A DNA stretch of 64,000 bases, from NCBI RefSeq assembly GCF_001659605.2, contig NC_035169.2:10562546-10626545 (forward strand), written 5' to 3'. This stretch comes from Manihot esculenta (lineage: Eukaryota > Streptophyta > Magnoliopsida > Malpighiales > Euphorbiaceae). Shown piece after piece: positions 24,334 through 35,100 of this stretch (the stretch's first letter is position 1; the number at the start of each line of letters is the position of its first letter). The position numbers were made by a program, and so were the translations under genes. The notes under the pieces were generated by a model. It saw only the letters and a program-made list of their open reading frames with translations, was not told the DNA's origin and did not search any database.

Positions 24334-24785
24334 CTTAGCATTCGGTAGTTAGACTCGGAAATCGAATAGAATTAAATAAATTAAAAATTAAAATTTTAAT
24401 ATTTATAAAAATTAAATCGAATTAATTTTGATCAGAAATTAAATCGAACTGATTTGATTTGATTTAATTTAATTCAATTTGATCAATTTAAATTCTTAAT
24501 AAATTTTTTTATTTTTTATACTTCATTTTTAGTATTTTAAAATTTAATTAAAATATTTTAATTTTAATATGATCTAATCTCTCTATGTTATAAAAAATAA
24601 TATACTGTTATCATTAATCGATTTGATTTTTTCAATTTTTTTTATCAAAATCGAATTAAATCAAAATAACTGAAAATTTTGAAATTAAAAATTAAATTAA
24701 ACCGAAATAAATAAAAAATGAAATTAAAATTTTAAATTAATTTAATTCAATCGATTTTTTTCCGTTTAAATCGAATACTGCTCAA
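24334..24785. mobile_element. Foldback/MITE-like repeat, copy B
   Basis: Same orientation and internal order as 6171-6630, from 'cttagcattcggt' to 'cgaatactgctca'. Most CCG/CG positions have become TTG/TA, a C-to-T decay pattern expected of methylated DNA. Confidence 0.65.
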
Positions 24786-26074
24786 TCTTAAATATGATTT
24801 GATGTTATGCTATATTTATTAACAAAAAATCAAAATTAAAATTAAATGATTAAATAAATTTAATTTAATTTTTATAATATTAATTTTTTCAATTTTAATA
24901 TAATTTTTTAATTCAATTTGAGCTCTTAAGAACTGTATACAGCTCTAATCATTTTCTTTTTCATGCTACCTATCATAAATTTTTCTGAAAAAGTTATTAA
25001 AGTTTAGAAATCATATTTTGAATAAAATTTAAATATTTACTTTTTTTTGTTTCAGTAGTATTTTCAACATACTGCATGTTGCTTGTACTCATATGTCACA
25101 TTCATTGTCTAATCTATAAAAATAAATATGACTCGAAAAATTGACGAAATTTTCTCTCATATATATATAAATTCGTATAATCTGTTATAATTTTAAAATA
25201 TTAAATATGAAAAAGGGATCGGTGGATGATTTAATCAATTCATAATATATTTACACCAAACATAATATATCTAGCACTTGAATATATAATTTATATATTA
25301 TCTTTCAAAATTACAAAAAAAATTACAAAGAACTTAGAATTGACCCGACCTCCACTAAATTCTGAGTGGACGAAGTGCAAGGAAGGACAAAACTAGAAGT
25401 TGAAGACTACTGTGGATCACCAAAAATGATTTATAATATTAAAAGTATAAGGGATGAGTACAATTGATTCAGTGAGCGGATAAATAAATAACAAAGGAAA
25501 AAAAGATAAAGTTTAAATATTTAATAGTACCAAATATTTAGCTAAAATAAGTCAGCAGAATAAATACAATTTAATTCAATTAATATAAAATAAACTGAAT
25601 ATAAAATGCTAAAATTTCACTTATGGATAATAAATCAAAAAATTATAAATGTGAAAAATAAAATCTACATAAATTCATAACATGCTTCCTATAGATAATG
25701 CTGGCATATCAGGTGTGATAAAATAAAATAATGACAGTATGAGAGTAATGCTAGTATCTTAAACTCTATGATGACAATATTGGCTTAAGAACTAATAAAA
25801 TACTGGTCATACACATGTGCAGAACTATTTCAAAGGGTGACCACCTAACATACACTTCAAAAATTGTCTGTATATCAAGCATTGTCCCAAAAACAGTATA
25901 AATATATACTAAACTGAAAATAAATCATTAAGGTGTTATCTGTTCGGTGCATATAATCGGCTATTTATTCAGTTATATTTTAAATTCAATTTTCATTCAT
26001 TCAAGAAATGCAAATTCATTTTATCCTTTTTCATTTTAAATAAATAAAATATCATATATACATATATAAATATG

Positions 26075-26420
26075 TAACGGTCAGCTGTTTGTTTACGAAT
26101 TTGCGGCAGCTGATTTGTCCCACATCGATAGATTTAAAGAAAATTGATTTGTATATAATAACTAACACGAAACTACTAAATAATTTGGGTTAATTATTTT
26201 GGACCAAGTGGAAAATGGGTGCAAAAGTTATTTGGGTCAGTTTGGGCCGGACTGTTTCAATTGTAATCAGAGCCACTCTAGGTCAGACAAATTGTGTGGA
26301 GCTAGTGGGCCTGCGAGAAAGGGGTTGCGACCATGAGGTCGCAAACGTGAGAGACGAGGTAGAGCCACCCGAAGTACTAGCGAACCACAATACCCAAGAA
26401 TCAAAAAATGGATCCTAGAA
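26075..26420 (+). repeat. R repeat, copy 1 (order A-B)
   Basis: Block A (about 26075-26265: 'gtcagctgttt', 'ttatttgggtcagtttgggccgga') is followed by block B (about 26270-26405: 'cagacaaattgtg', 'gggcctgcgagaaa', 'aatacccaagaatc'). Both blocks recur at 40215-40575 and 49087-49420, but in the order B-A. This copy is the most GC-rich. The 67-codon frame here is not considered a gene. Possibly a non-autonomous LTR element. Confidence 0.5.
26325..26344. repeat. Perfect 8-bp inverted repeat (hairpin)
   Basis: TTGCGACC, a 4-nt loop, then GGTCGCAA, inside block B of the R repeat. Confidence 0.7.
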
Positions 26421-27019
26421 CAAAATAATCTTAGATCGTAAGACTATCTCTATTATCTATCCTAAAAAATGGATCCTCCTCTGGAATTAACAAAAAAATA
26501 ATATATCAAGTAATAACAAATATTTTAGAATGAAAATATAAAACGTAAAATGTAAAATTTTAAATATATTTATGTATATATTTTTTAAAAAAATTTAATA
26601 ATATTTTGATATAGTTAGACCTCTCAAAATTATAAGTTCAATAAAAATACACAATAAACTATAAAGATTATTTGGATTAATCCTATTAAAATCATTAATC
26701 CAAAAAAAATATAGAATTTTATTAATTGGGTTCAACTAAAAATAAATTATATCGTAATAATTTGAATAAAAGAGATAAAATTCATTTATGCAATTATTGA
26801 AATTTTTATAAAAAATTATTATTGAATTTTTGATTAGAATATTAATTTAAATAAGGATTTAGTTAAGAATTTTGAAATTCTATAGATTGATTGGTAGAGG
26901 AAATTTGGATTAATAATAAAAGGAAATTTTTTTTTTTTGTAAAATTAACAGAGCTTCTCTGTTTCTGTGAGAAGAAGAGGTGAGGAGGGAAAGTGGGGGC
27001 TGTGGTTTCTTCCGCGGGG

Positions 27020-27046
27020 GCTCTGGTTTCGGGAAGAAACCAGAGC
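27020..27046. repeat. Perfect 11-bp inverted repeat (hairpin)
   Basis: GCTCTGGTTTC, a 5-nt loop GGGAA, then GAAACCAGAGC, in a short GC-rich island. Function unknown. Confidence 0.7.
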
Positions 27047-27586
27047 TCTTTAATGTTATTTTTTTATTAATATTTATTTATTTATTTATTATTTTTTTAA
27101 TTTTATTTTAATAATAATAATTTTATATATATATAAATTTATGGGCCTTCTTTTTTATTATGGGCTGGGTATGATACCATAACTTAAAATTTTTTCATAT
27201 ATGTCGTTTTTACATGATGTAATGTTCTTTTACTTCAATTAAAGTTAGTTTAGAATTAATTTCTTAATTTTATAATAAAATTACACCTTGAAATAACTAA
27301 ACTTTGTGTAAAAAGATTATCCCAAACAAATTTATTTTGGGCTTGGCTAATATATATAATTCGAATTTAATTATTGAGTTGTTAGACAGTAGTGGTCCAC
27401 TACTCAGATCCACTAGTCCACCACACAAACTGTCCACTAGAACTTAGCTCTTTTTTTTTTTCTTTTTTTTTTTTCTTTTTTATCAATTTGAACCATTTTA
27501 TGCATCATGTTACCATTTATCAACTGAAAAAAAAAATGGAAAAAGAAACTGCATGGGCAAGGTTGGAGAGGTTGGATCAAATCAAA

Positions 27587-27715
27587 TGCATGAACTATCT
27601 TACTATTCATTTTCTTGTAATATCACATATTATTTGTGTTTCCATGCATCCATTTGATCAAGTTTCACCATCTCCACTTCTATGACTAGGAACCCTAATC
27701 AGGGACTTATATAAA
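27587..27715 (+). promoter_or_regulatory. Core promoter of AP1
   Basis: TATATAAA at 27708-27715 lies 52 bp before the ATG. Upstream are an AACCCTAA telo-box-like motif (about 27690) and two RY-type motifs: TGCATG at 27587 and CATGCATC at 27643. The same block precedes all protease copies. RY motifs are known targets of B3 seed regulators, so seed expression is a possible inference. Confidence 0.7.
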
Positions 27716-27759
27716 GCTGTGTACATTGTGGAGAAATAGTATAATAATATATTTCAGTC

Positions 27760-29088
27760 ATGGCAATCCAACACTCAAGAATTGTGCTTCTCTTCTTCCT
27801 CTATGCAACTTTCACCATTTTCTGCTACGTCTCCGTTATTTCAGAAGTCAAAACCAAACCTACAAAATTGATCACCAAACTAATCCACCGCAATTCTATT
27901 CACTCCCCATTTCATAACCCCCACCACGGCATAGAAGATAAGGCCAAATTCATTTTTGAAAGTTCACTTGCTCGCTTCGCTAATCATAATTACAAAACTT
28001 ATTTGATTCCTGGAACTCATATGTGGTTCATATTTCTAGTACGTTTTTACATAGGCAACCCAACAATCCCGCAGCTAGCCATCATGGACACAGCGAGTAG
28101 CCTACTATGGGTACAATGCTCTGCTCGACGCAGTCCAATTCCATTGTTAGATCCTATAAAATCATCGACATATGCCAACATTGTCTGCAAATCAAAATTT
28201 TGCAGGCATTTTCCTGATAATAGTTGTATCAAGAAGCATTGCACTTATAACATATCGTATGTCAATGCTCCTACATCACTAGGAAATGCAGCTACTGAGC
28301 AACTCCTCTTTGAATCAGACGGAAATATAGTTGTTGTTTCTCAAGTAATATTTGGCTGCAGCACTGTTGAGAAGACATATATTGATAATGGTATTAATGG
28401 TGTTGTTGGCCTCGGACCAGAAAATATTTCTATGGCCAGGCAACTAGCAAACAAATTCTCCTACTGTATTGGTGACTTTTATGATCCCAACTACAACTAT
28501 AACCGCTTAATCTTAGGAGATGAGGCGCGTTTAGAGGGCGATGCAACATCTCTAGAAATGAGTGAAGTACATTACTATTTAAACCTACGAGGAATAAGCA
28601 TAGGAGATAACAAGCTTGATATTGATAAGAATGTGTTCAAAAGAAACTTAACAGATCAAAGCAAGCTAACTGGAGTAATCATAGACTCGGGAAGTATTGC
28701 TACTTGGCTGATTAACGAAGCTTATTACAAGTTTAGGAATGAAGTGAAGAGGATATTGAGTGATTCTATCTTAGAAGACATGGATGAATGTAGATGGTGT
28801 TTGTGCTACAAAGGTGAAATGAGTGAAGACCTAAAAGGCTTTCCAGAAGTGGTGTACCACTTTAGTGAAGAAGCTGATCTAGAAGTAGGGTTTGATGGCA
28901 TATTTTATGAAGCTACAACATCTACATTCTGCATGGCTGTTTATCCAAGTTCTCATCTTCCTGATAAGCATTTCTGGGATATCACCGTTATAGGCATCAT
29001 GGCTCAACAAAACCATAACATAGCTTATGATTTGCAAGAGAAGAAATTATACTTTGAGAGTATTGATTGTGAAGTTTATGAAGGTTAG
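27760..29088 (+). CDS. Aspartic protease AP1 (A1 family, type a), intronless
   Basis: 442 aa, single exon. Residues 1 to about 25 are a hydrophobic signal peptide, so it is probably secreted. A short KLIHRNSIHSPFHNP segment matches the pro-region of CDR1/nepenthesin-like proteases. First active-site motif Asp110-Thr-Ala-Ser (DTAS, where DTGS is usual); second Asp309-Ser-Gly-Ser (DSGS). Flap-region Tyr is in NISYVNA. The many Cys (C120, C143, C148, C156, C161, C200) fit a nepenthesin-type insertion. VIFGCS and GVVGLGP are conserved blocks. The Gly-to-Ala change next to the catalytic Thr may weaken activity; this is an inference. First gene of the protease cluster; close paralogues are AP3 and AP5. 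Confidence 0.9.
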   Translation: MAIQHSRIVLLFFLYATFTIFCYVSVISEVKTKPTKLITKLIHRNSIHSPFHNPHHGIEDKAKFIFESSLARFANHNYKTYLIPGTHMWFIFLVRFYIGNPTIPQLAIMDTASSLLWVQCSARRSPIPLLDPIKSSTYANIVCKSKFCRHFPDNSCIKKHCTYNISYVNAPTSLGNAATEQLLFESDGNIVVVSQVIFGCSTVEKTYIDNGINGVVGLGPENISMARQLANKFSYCIGDFYDPNYNYNRLILGDEARLEGDATSLEMSEVHYYLNLRGISIGDNKLDIDKNVFKRNLTDQSKLTGVIIDSGSIATWLINEAYYKFRNEVKRILSDSILEDMDECRWCLCYKGEMSEDLKGFPEVVYHFSEEADLEVGFDGIFYEATTSTFCMAVYPSSHLPDKHFWDITVIGIMAQQNHNIAYDLQEKKLYFESIDCEVYEG

Positions 29089-29959
29089 CTGTAATTAATG
29101 TTTTATTATGTATTACTTTATTCAGATAATTTTCTATCTAATATCCTATCTCCTAAAATAAATCAGAAATATCAATTAAGAATATAGTTCTATTTTTAAA
29201 GAAAAATTATTTATTTTAATTTTTAATCTAAGGAAAAAACTTAGCATGAAAATACTCCAAAATCTCCATGCACCCTTACCTAAACATTGATCTTCTAAGT
29301 GAAAATAATTAATTATTAAAAAGAATTTACATATTTGATAATGTTTATAATTATGTGATTATATGTTAACAATGGAAACAAATTAAATAAAAAATTTAAG
29401 AAAAAAGCGCATTCTATGGTTCAAGTATATATGGAGTACAAATGAAAAAGTCGTACTTAATAAAAATTACTCTAAAAAAAATTGATTGATCTTTCTGAAA
29501 GCTCACACCACTAATAGAGAAAAGTTAAATATATTTTACAATGGATTATTAGAATTCAGTTTAAATAGAAATAATTGACAGAGTAAAATCAATTTAAACA
29601 TTCAATTTATTGAGTAGCTCAATTTAATTTTAAAACCTGATTTAATTGTTAAGAAATCTGTTTATTTTACTCCAGTCCTGTCCTAATTTCGTGTGAAGCA
29701 GGAATATTTCAGATTTTTAAAAAGTTTATAAATTAATCTCTTGAATCTTTATCAAATATGGAAAGATAGGAATACTTTCACTTTCAATCAAATATTTAAA
29801 TCAACTGAAGAGTCTGTTAATTTGGCAATCAAAAGTCAATCAAATATCTAAATCAGCCGAAGAGTCTATTAGTTTGGCAATCAAAAGTCGAGATGATTTT
29901 AGAGAAGCCATCTCCAACCCTCATCTTTTCCTGCATCAATCAGAAGTGGATCAACAGCT
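29089..29959. other. AP1-AP2 spacer, left part
   Basis: AT-rich with no gene. Includes a short internal tandem echo near 29800-29890, where 'aatcaaatat(c/t)taaatca' and 'tttggcaatcaaaagtc' each occur twice. Confidence 0.55.
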
Positions 29960-30400
29960 GTTAGTTCATTAACCTCAACATTCTTGGCAACCTCCTCCTC
30001 CCGGTTTCGTATAGCTTAACTTTGATGCAACTTGGGATAAAAATTCGAATTCAAGAGTCTCTGCGGTTATTGTTCGTGTTCCTTCCAGAAGTGTTATGAC
30101 TGGTGTTGTTATTCGCGGGTCTTTATCTCAGACCCCTTACAATTAGAGAACATTGCTGTCAAAAAACACTTTTTTTGCTAAAAGTATAGGCTTTTTTCGC
30201 TCTATTATAGAAGAAGATTCTCTTATCACAATTCAAGCGTGTAGGGGTACTTCAGCTTCCCGTAGTACTCAAAATATTATTTCGAACTAGTTAAATATAA
30301 TTAAATCCTTTTAGTCTATCTCTTTTTCTTAGATACGTTGGGTTTACAATCAAGTTGCACATTTCTTTGGTAAAAAAGTTCATCCGAAATAAGAGAGTTA
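29960..30400 (+). pseudogene. Decayed LINE RNase H (RVT_3) remnant
   Basis: Plus-strand translation, with stops and frame changes, gives a recognisable LINE-type RNase H: LNFDATWDKNS near 30010, then VVIRGSLSQTP-like text, IIEEDSLITIQACRGT near 30210, and NQVAHFFGKK near 30350. Only scraps of its right end survive at about 43610-43700 in unit 2. Non-functional. Confidence 0.65.
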
Positions 30401-31069
30401 ATCCCTTATATCAAATGAACTTTGTTTACTCTTAGCACTCAGAGGGCTTCTTGCAATGAATTATATCTCATGACAAAAATAATATTCTTATGACATGTTT
30501 TAAATTTTTATTGAAGATTTTTAATTTCTAATTCCATACTCCTACGTGTAATATAAGTATATAATATAAATATTTTTTATTTATTGCACTCATACATTTT
30601 AGATTCAACTCTCTTCAATCTTCTATGATTTTGTCACTTTGTTTAAAAAAAAAAAGTTTAACTCATTAGATATATGTACATATTATAAAAACAAAAATTT
30701 TCGATAAAAACTAGTTACTCGGTTTGAAAATGGAAAAACATCCATTATTAGCTGGTAGTTAACTAAAATTTCTTCTCTATACAAAGATATTTATTTTAAT
30801 TTACATGAATTCTGCTATAATTTTAATTTTACATCTTTTATTTAATTTACATATCACCATTTATCTATTGAAAAAACATTAACGTGAAATTGCAGATGGC
30901 CACACTTAAATTGCATGGGCAAGTTTGGAGAGGTTGGATCAAACCAAATGCATGAACTATCTTACTATTCATTTTCTTGTAGTATCACATATTATTTGTG
31001 GCTCCATGCATCCATTTCATCAAGCTTCACCATCTCCACTTCTATCACAAGTAACCCTAATCAGGGACT

Positions 31070-31077
31070 TATATAAA
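31070..31077 (+). promoter_or_regulatory. TATA box of AP2
   Basis: TATATAAA exactly 52 bp before the AP2 ATG, within the conserved protease promoter block. Confidence 0.7.
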
Positions 31078-31910
31078 GCTGTGTGCATTTTGGAGAAATA
31101 GCATAACAATATATTTCAGTCATGGCGATCCATCACTCAAGAATTGTGCTTCTATTCTTCCTGTATGCAACTTTCACCATTTTCTGCTACGCCTCCAATG
31201 TTTTAGAAGCCAAAACCAAACCTACAAAATTGATCACCAAACTAATCCACCGCAATTCTATTCACTCCCCATTTCATAACCCCCACCACAGCATAGGAGA
31301 TAAAGCCAAATTCATTTTTGAAAACTCACTTGCACGCTTCACTAATTACAAAACTGATCTAGCTGCTGGGACTGACATGGGCTTGCTATTTCTAGTACGT
31401 TTTTATATAGGCAATCCAGCGATCTCACAACTAGCCGTCATGGACACTGCAAGTAACCTATTATGGGTACAATGCTCCCCAAATTGGTATATTTCCCGAC
31501 GTAGTCCAATTCCATTGTTAGATCCTTTAAAATCATCTACATATGCCAGTATGCCTTGCAAATCAGAGTTCTGCTCATATTTTCCTAGTTCTAGTTGTAT
31601 AAATGAGCAGTGCACTTATAATATTTCATATGTCAATGCTCCTCCATCAACAGGAAATGCAGCTACTGAGCAACTCCTCTTCGAATCAGATGAAAATATA
31701 GTTGTTGTTCCTGAAGTAATATTTGGTTGTAGTAAAGTTAACAAAGAATATATTGATGGTGGTATCAATGGTGTTTTTGGCCTTGGACCGAAAAAGCTAT
31801 CTATGGCGAGGCAACTAGCAAACAAATTCTCTTACTGCATTGGTGACTTTTATGATCCCAACTACAACTATAATCGCTTGATCTTAGGAGATGAGGCACG
31901 CTTAGAGGGA

Positions 31911-31915
31911 GATAC
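31911..31915. repeat. Target site duplication, left (GATAC)
   Basis: Matches 36394-36398. AP4 has a single GATAC at the same codon, the empty site. Confidence 0.95.
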
Positions 31916-32139
31916 TGTTAATAAAAACAGAGCAGAACAGAGAATATGAGGGAAAAAATGGGATCTCCTTTTATTCATCAAATGCTCTTTAAATACAATC
32001 ACAAAATGATCAAAAACCCAGATTTCGTGGATACTAAATATCTCACGTCAACAATAAAATAGGAACTAAAATAACAAACATTGACTTATTAAAACTAACA
32101 GTAAAAGTGCAGTAAATATTTTTGCATTATTATCTAACA
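31916..32139 (-). repeat. 3' LTR of copia element B
   Basis: 224 bp, TGTTA...TAACA termini, apparently identical to 36170-36393. The polyprotein stop codon falls inside it. Confidence 0.93.
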
Positions 32140-35100
32140 TACTCCTCCTTAATGCAAAAATCTATAACTTGTAACTTATCTCTGAGATATGCAAACTTCT
32201 CAAGAGGAAGAGCTTTTGTAAACAAATCAGCTACTTGCTCTCTTGAATTGCAAAACTCTAACTGGATACTTCCTTCCGCAACCTGCTCCCTTATAAAATG
32301 ATGACGAATATCAATGTGCCTTGTCCTTTGGTGATGAACTGGATTTTTGGCCATTGAAATTGTGGACTGATTATCACAGTAGATAACAGTTGCTTCTTTC
32401 TGCTCAAACTTCATATCTTGCAGAATTCGTCTGAGCCAAACAGCTTGACAAGTTGCTGAGGTGACTGCCATATATTCAGCTTCAGACGACGATAATGCTG
32501 TGGATGGTTGTTTTCTAGAACTCCAGGATATGGCACTAGACCCAAGCAAGAATAAATATCCTGTAGTACTTCTACGGTCATCCAAGGAACCTGCCCAATC
32601 ACTGTCAGAGAAACCATACAATTTAAAATTGTCTGAGCTAGAATAGAACAGCCCATAAGAAGAGGTTCCCTTTAAGTATCTTAACACTCTCTTCGCAGCA
32701 CCAAAATGAACCTTGCTCGGACTTTGCATAAATCTTGACAGGAGACTAGTTGCTTGCAAAATATCCGGACGACTATTCGTCAAATAAAGTAAACTTCCCA
32801 CCAAACTCCGATATAATTGAGAATCTACTTTCTCTTCTCCATCATCCAAGCAATATTTATGGTTTGTGATCATTGGAGTTGTGACTGAATTGCAATCTTT
32901 CATGTTAAATTTTGTAAGCAGATCATTCACATATTTTTGTTGTGAAACAAAAATTCCAGCTTTACCTTGACTCACTTCCAAACCCAAAAAATAACTCATG
33001 AGTCCCAAATCAGTCATATCAAATTCGGTCACCATAATCTTCTTAAATTCAGTGGATAACTCAATACTATTTCCAGTATAGATTAAGTCATCCACATAAA
33101 GGCAAATGATCAATACCTCATTGTCTGCTTTTCTCTTGACATACAAAGTGGGCTCGCTTGCACTCTTTTGAAAACCATTTCTGCAAAAATGTGAGTCGAT
33201 TCTCCCATACCAGGCCCTCGGAGCCTGCTTGAGGCCGTAGAGAGCTTTCTTCAACCTGTACACTTTCTTTTCTTCACCAGAAATTTCATAGCCCTTCGGT
33301 TGTTGCACATAAACCTCTTCTTCCAAAATACCATTTAAAAAGGCCGATTTGACATCAAACTGAAAAACTTTCCAGTTAAGATAAGCAGCAATAGAAAGAG
33401 TAGCTCGAATAGTGTCAAACCTTGCCACTGGAGAAAATGTTTCTTCGAAGTCAACACCTTCACGCTGCATATAACCACGTGCAACTAACCGAGCTTTGTG
33501 TCTCTGGATAGACCCATCAGGCTTGTGTTTTACCTTGTACACCCATTTCAGCCCCACAACTTCTTTACCAAATGGCAAGTCAACCAACTCCCACGTTTTG
33601 TTTTTCTCTAAGGCATCCATCTCTTCATCCATTGCCTTTTGCCATTCTATGATTTTTGTTGCTTCTTCAAAACTGCTTGGTTCTTGAGTGACCACAAGAT
33701 GACATTCATCAAGTTGCTCATAAACCTCCTGTAAGGATCTCCATTTTCGTGGAGGTGTACTTGATGAAGAGGATGATGTCGAACTAGAAGGACTGGAAAT
33801 GGGAGTATTTGGAGATGATGAATCTGAACCACCATTGTTACCTTCATTTTGAATTTGTTCAGGAATAAATTCTTCATTATTTTGTGAAAAATGTACCCCT
33901 GGCTGCATCTCACTCCAACTCCATTCACTTTTCTCATCAAAAATGACATCACGGCTAATTATTAATTTTTTGTAAAGAGGATCATAAAAACGATAACCTT
34001 TAGTTTCCATACTGTAACCCACAAAAATACACCTCACACTATTTTCATCAAGTTTTCCTCTCTTTTGAGATGGCACTAACACATAAGCAACACAACCAAA
34101 GATCTTAAAATGTTTTACCTTTGGTTTCCACCCATTCCAAGCTTCAAATGGTGTTTGATTTGATAAAGCTGATGTAGAACTCCGGTTAAGAATGTAGGCA
34201 GCAGTATGAATAGCTTCTGCCCAAAAACTTTTTGGAAGATTTTTGGCTTTCAACATACTCTTGGCCATCTCCACAAGACTTCTATTTTTCCTCTCCGCCA
34301 CCCCATTCTGTTGGGGAGTATAACTTGCTGTAAGCTGCCTTTGAATCCCAAAATCTTCACATAATTTGTCAAATTCTGCAGAGATAAATTCACCTCCTCG
34401 ATCCGTCCGCAAAATTTTTACTGCATTGCCACTTTGTTTTTCAATCACGCTCCTGAATTTCTTGAATGTTGGCAGCACCTCTGATTTATTTTTAAGAAAG
34501 AAAACCCAAGTCATTCGACTATAATCATCTACAAAGACAACAAAGTACCTGCTGCCATTAAGAGATGAAGTACGCATCGGCCCGTAAACATCAGCATGTA
34601 TAAGTTCAGCTGTTTGAGAAGCTCTTCTGCTTTTGCCTTTGGGAAAAGAATCTCTATGATGTTTTCCAATCACACAACTTTCACACACATCATCAACAGA
34701 ATGTATGACAGGTAATCCATCCACCAAATTAGTTTTAGACATTAAACTTAAGCTGGTAAAGTTTAAATGTCCATACCTGTGATGCCACAACCAATCATCA
34801 TCTTCTAATGAAACTGCCAGTGCTTTCTGTTGGTCATCAAGATCAAGAGGGAACATATTATTGTCGCTCATTGGGACGCGAAATAACATATTCTTTTTTG
34901 TTGCATCTGAAAATACGCTGCAGGAGAAATCTTCAAACAGGAGTGAATACCCTTTTCTCATAAATTGACCGACGCTTAAAAGACTTGAGTCCAAATCAGG
35001 CACGTAGAGAACATCTTTAATCTCACAATCATTCATCTTCACAATTCCTTTGCCATGGGCTTGACGAATTGTTCCATCCGCCATTTTAACATTGGATTTG

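Larger units (their letters stand above)
24283..27400. mobile_element. 3.1-kb segment inserted between unit leader and AP1
   Basis: In unit 3 the sequence runs continuously from 'aagtctttacagtagcac' to 'tcagatccactgg' at about 50425-50450. In unit 1 the two halves are split near 24280 and 27400. The insert carries foldback copy B, a copy of the R repeat and AT-rich DNA, and has no gene. It may be the sum of several insertions; no TG...CA ends or clean target duplication were found. Confidence 0.5.

Noticed and set aside
26215..26418. 67-codon frame with charged residues
   Set aside because: Lies wholly inside the R repeat, whose other copies do not keep the frame.
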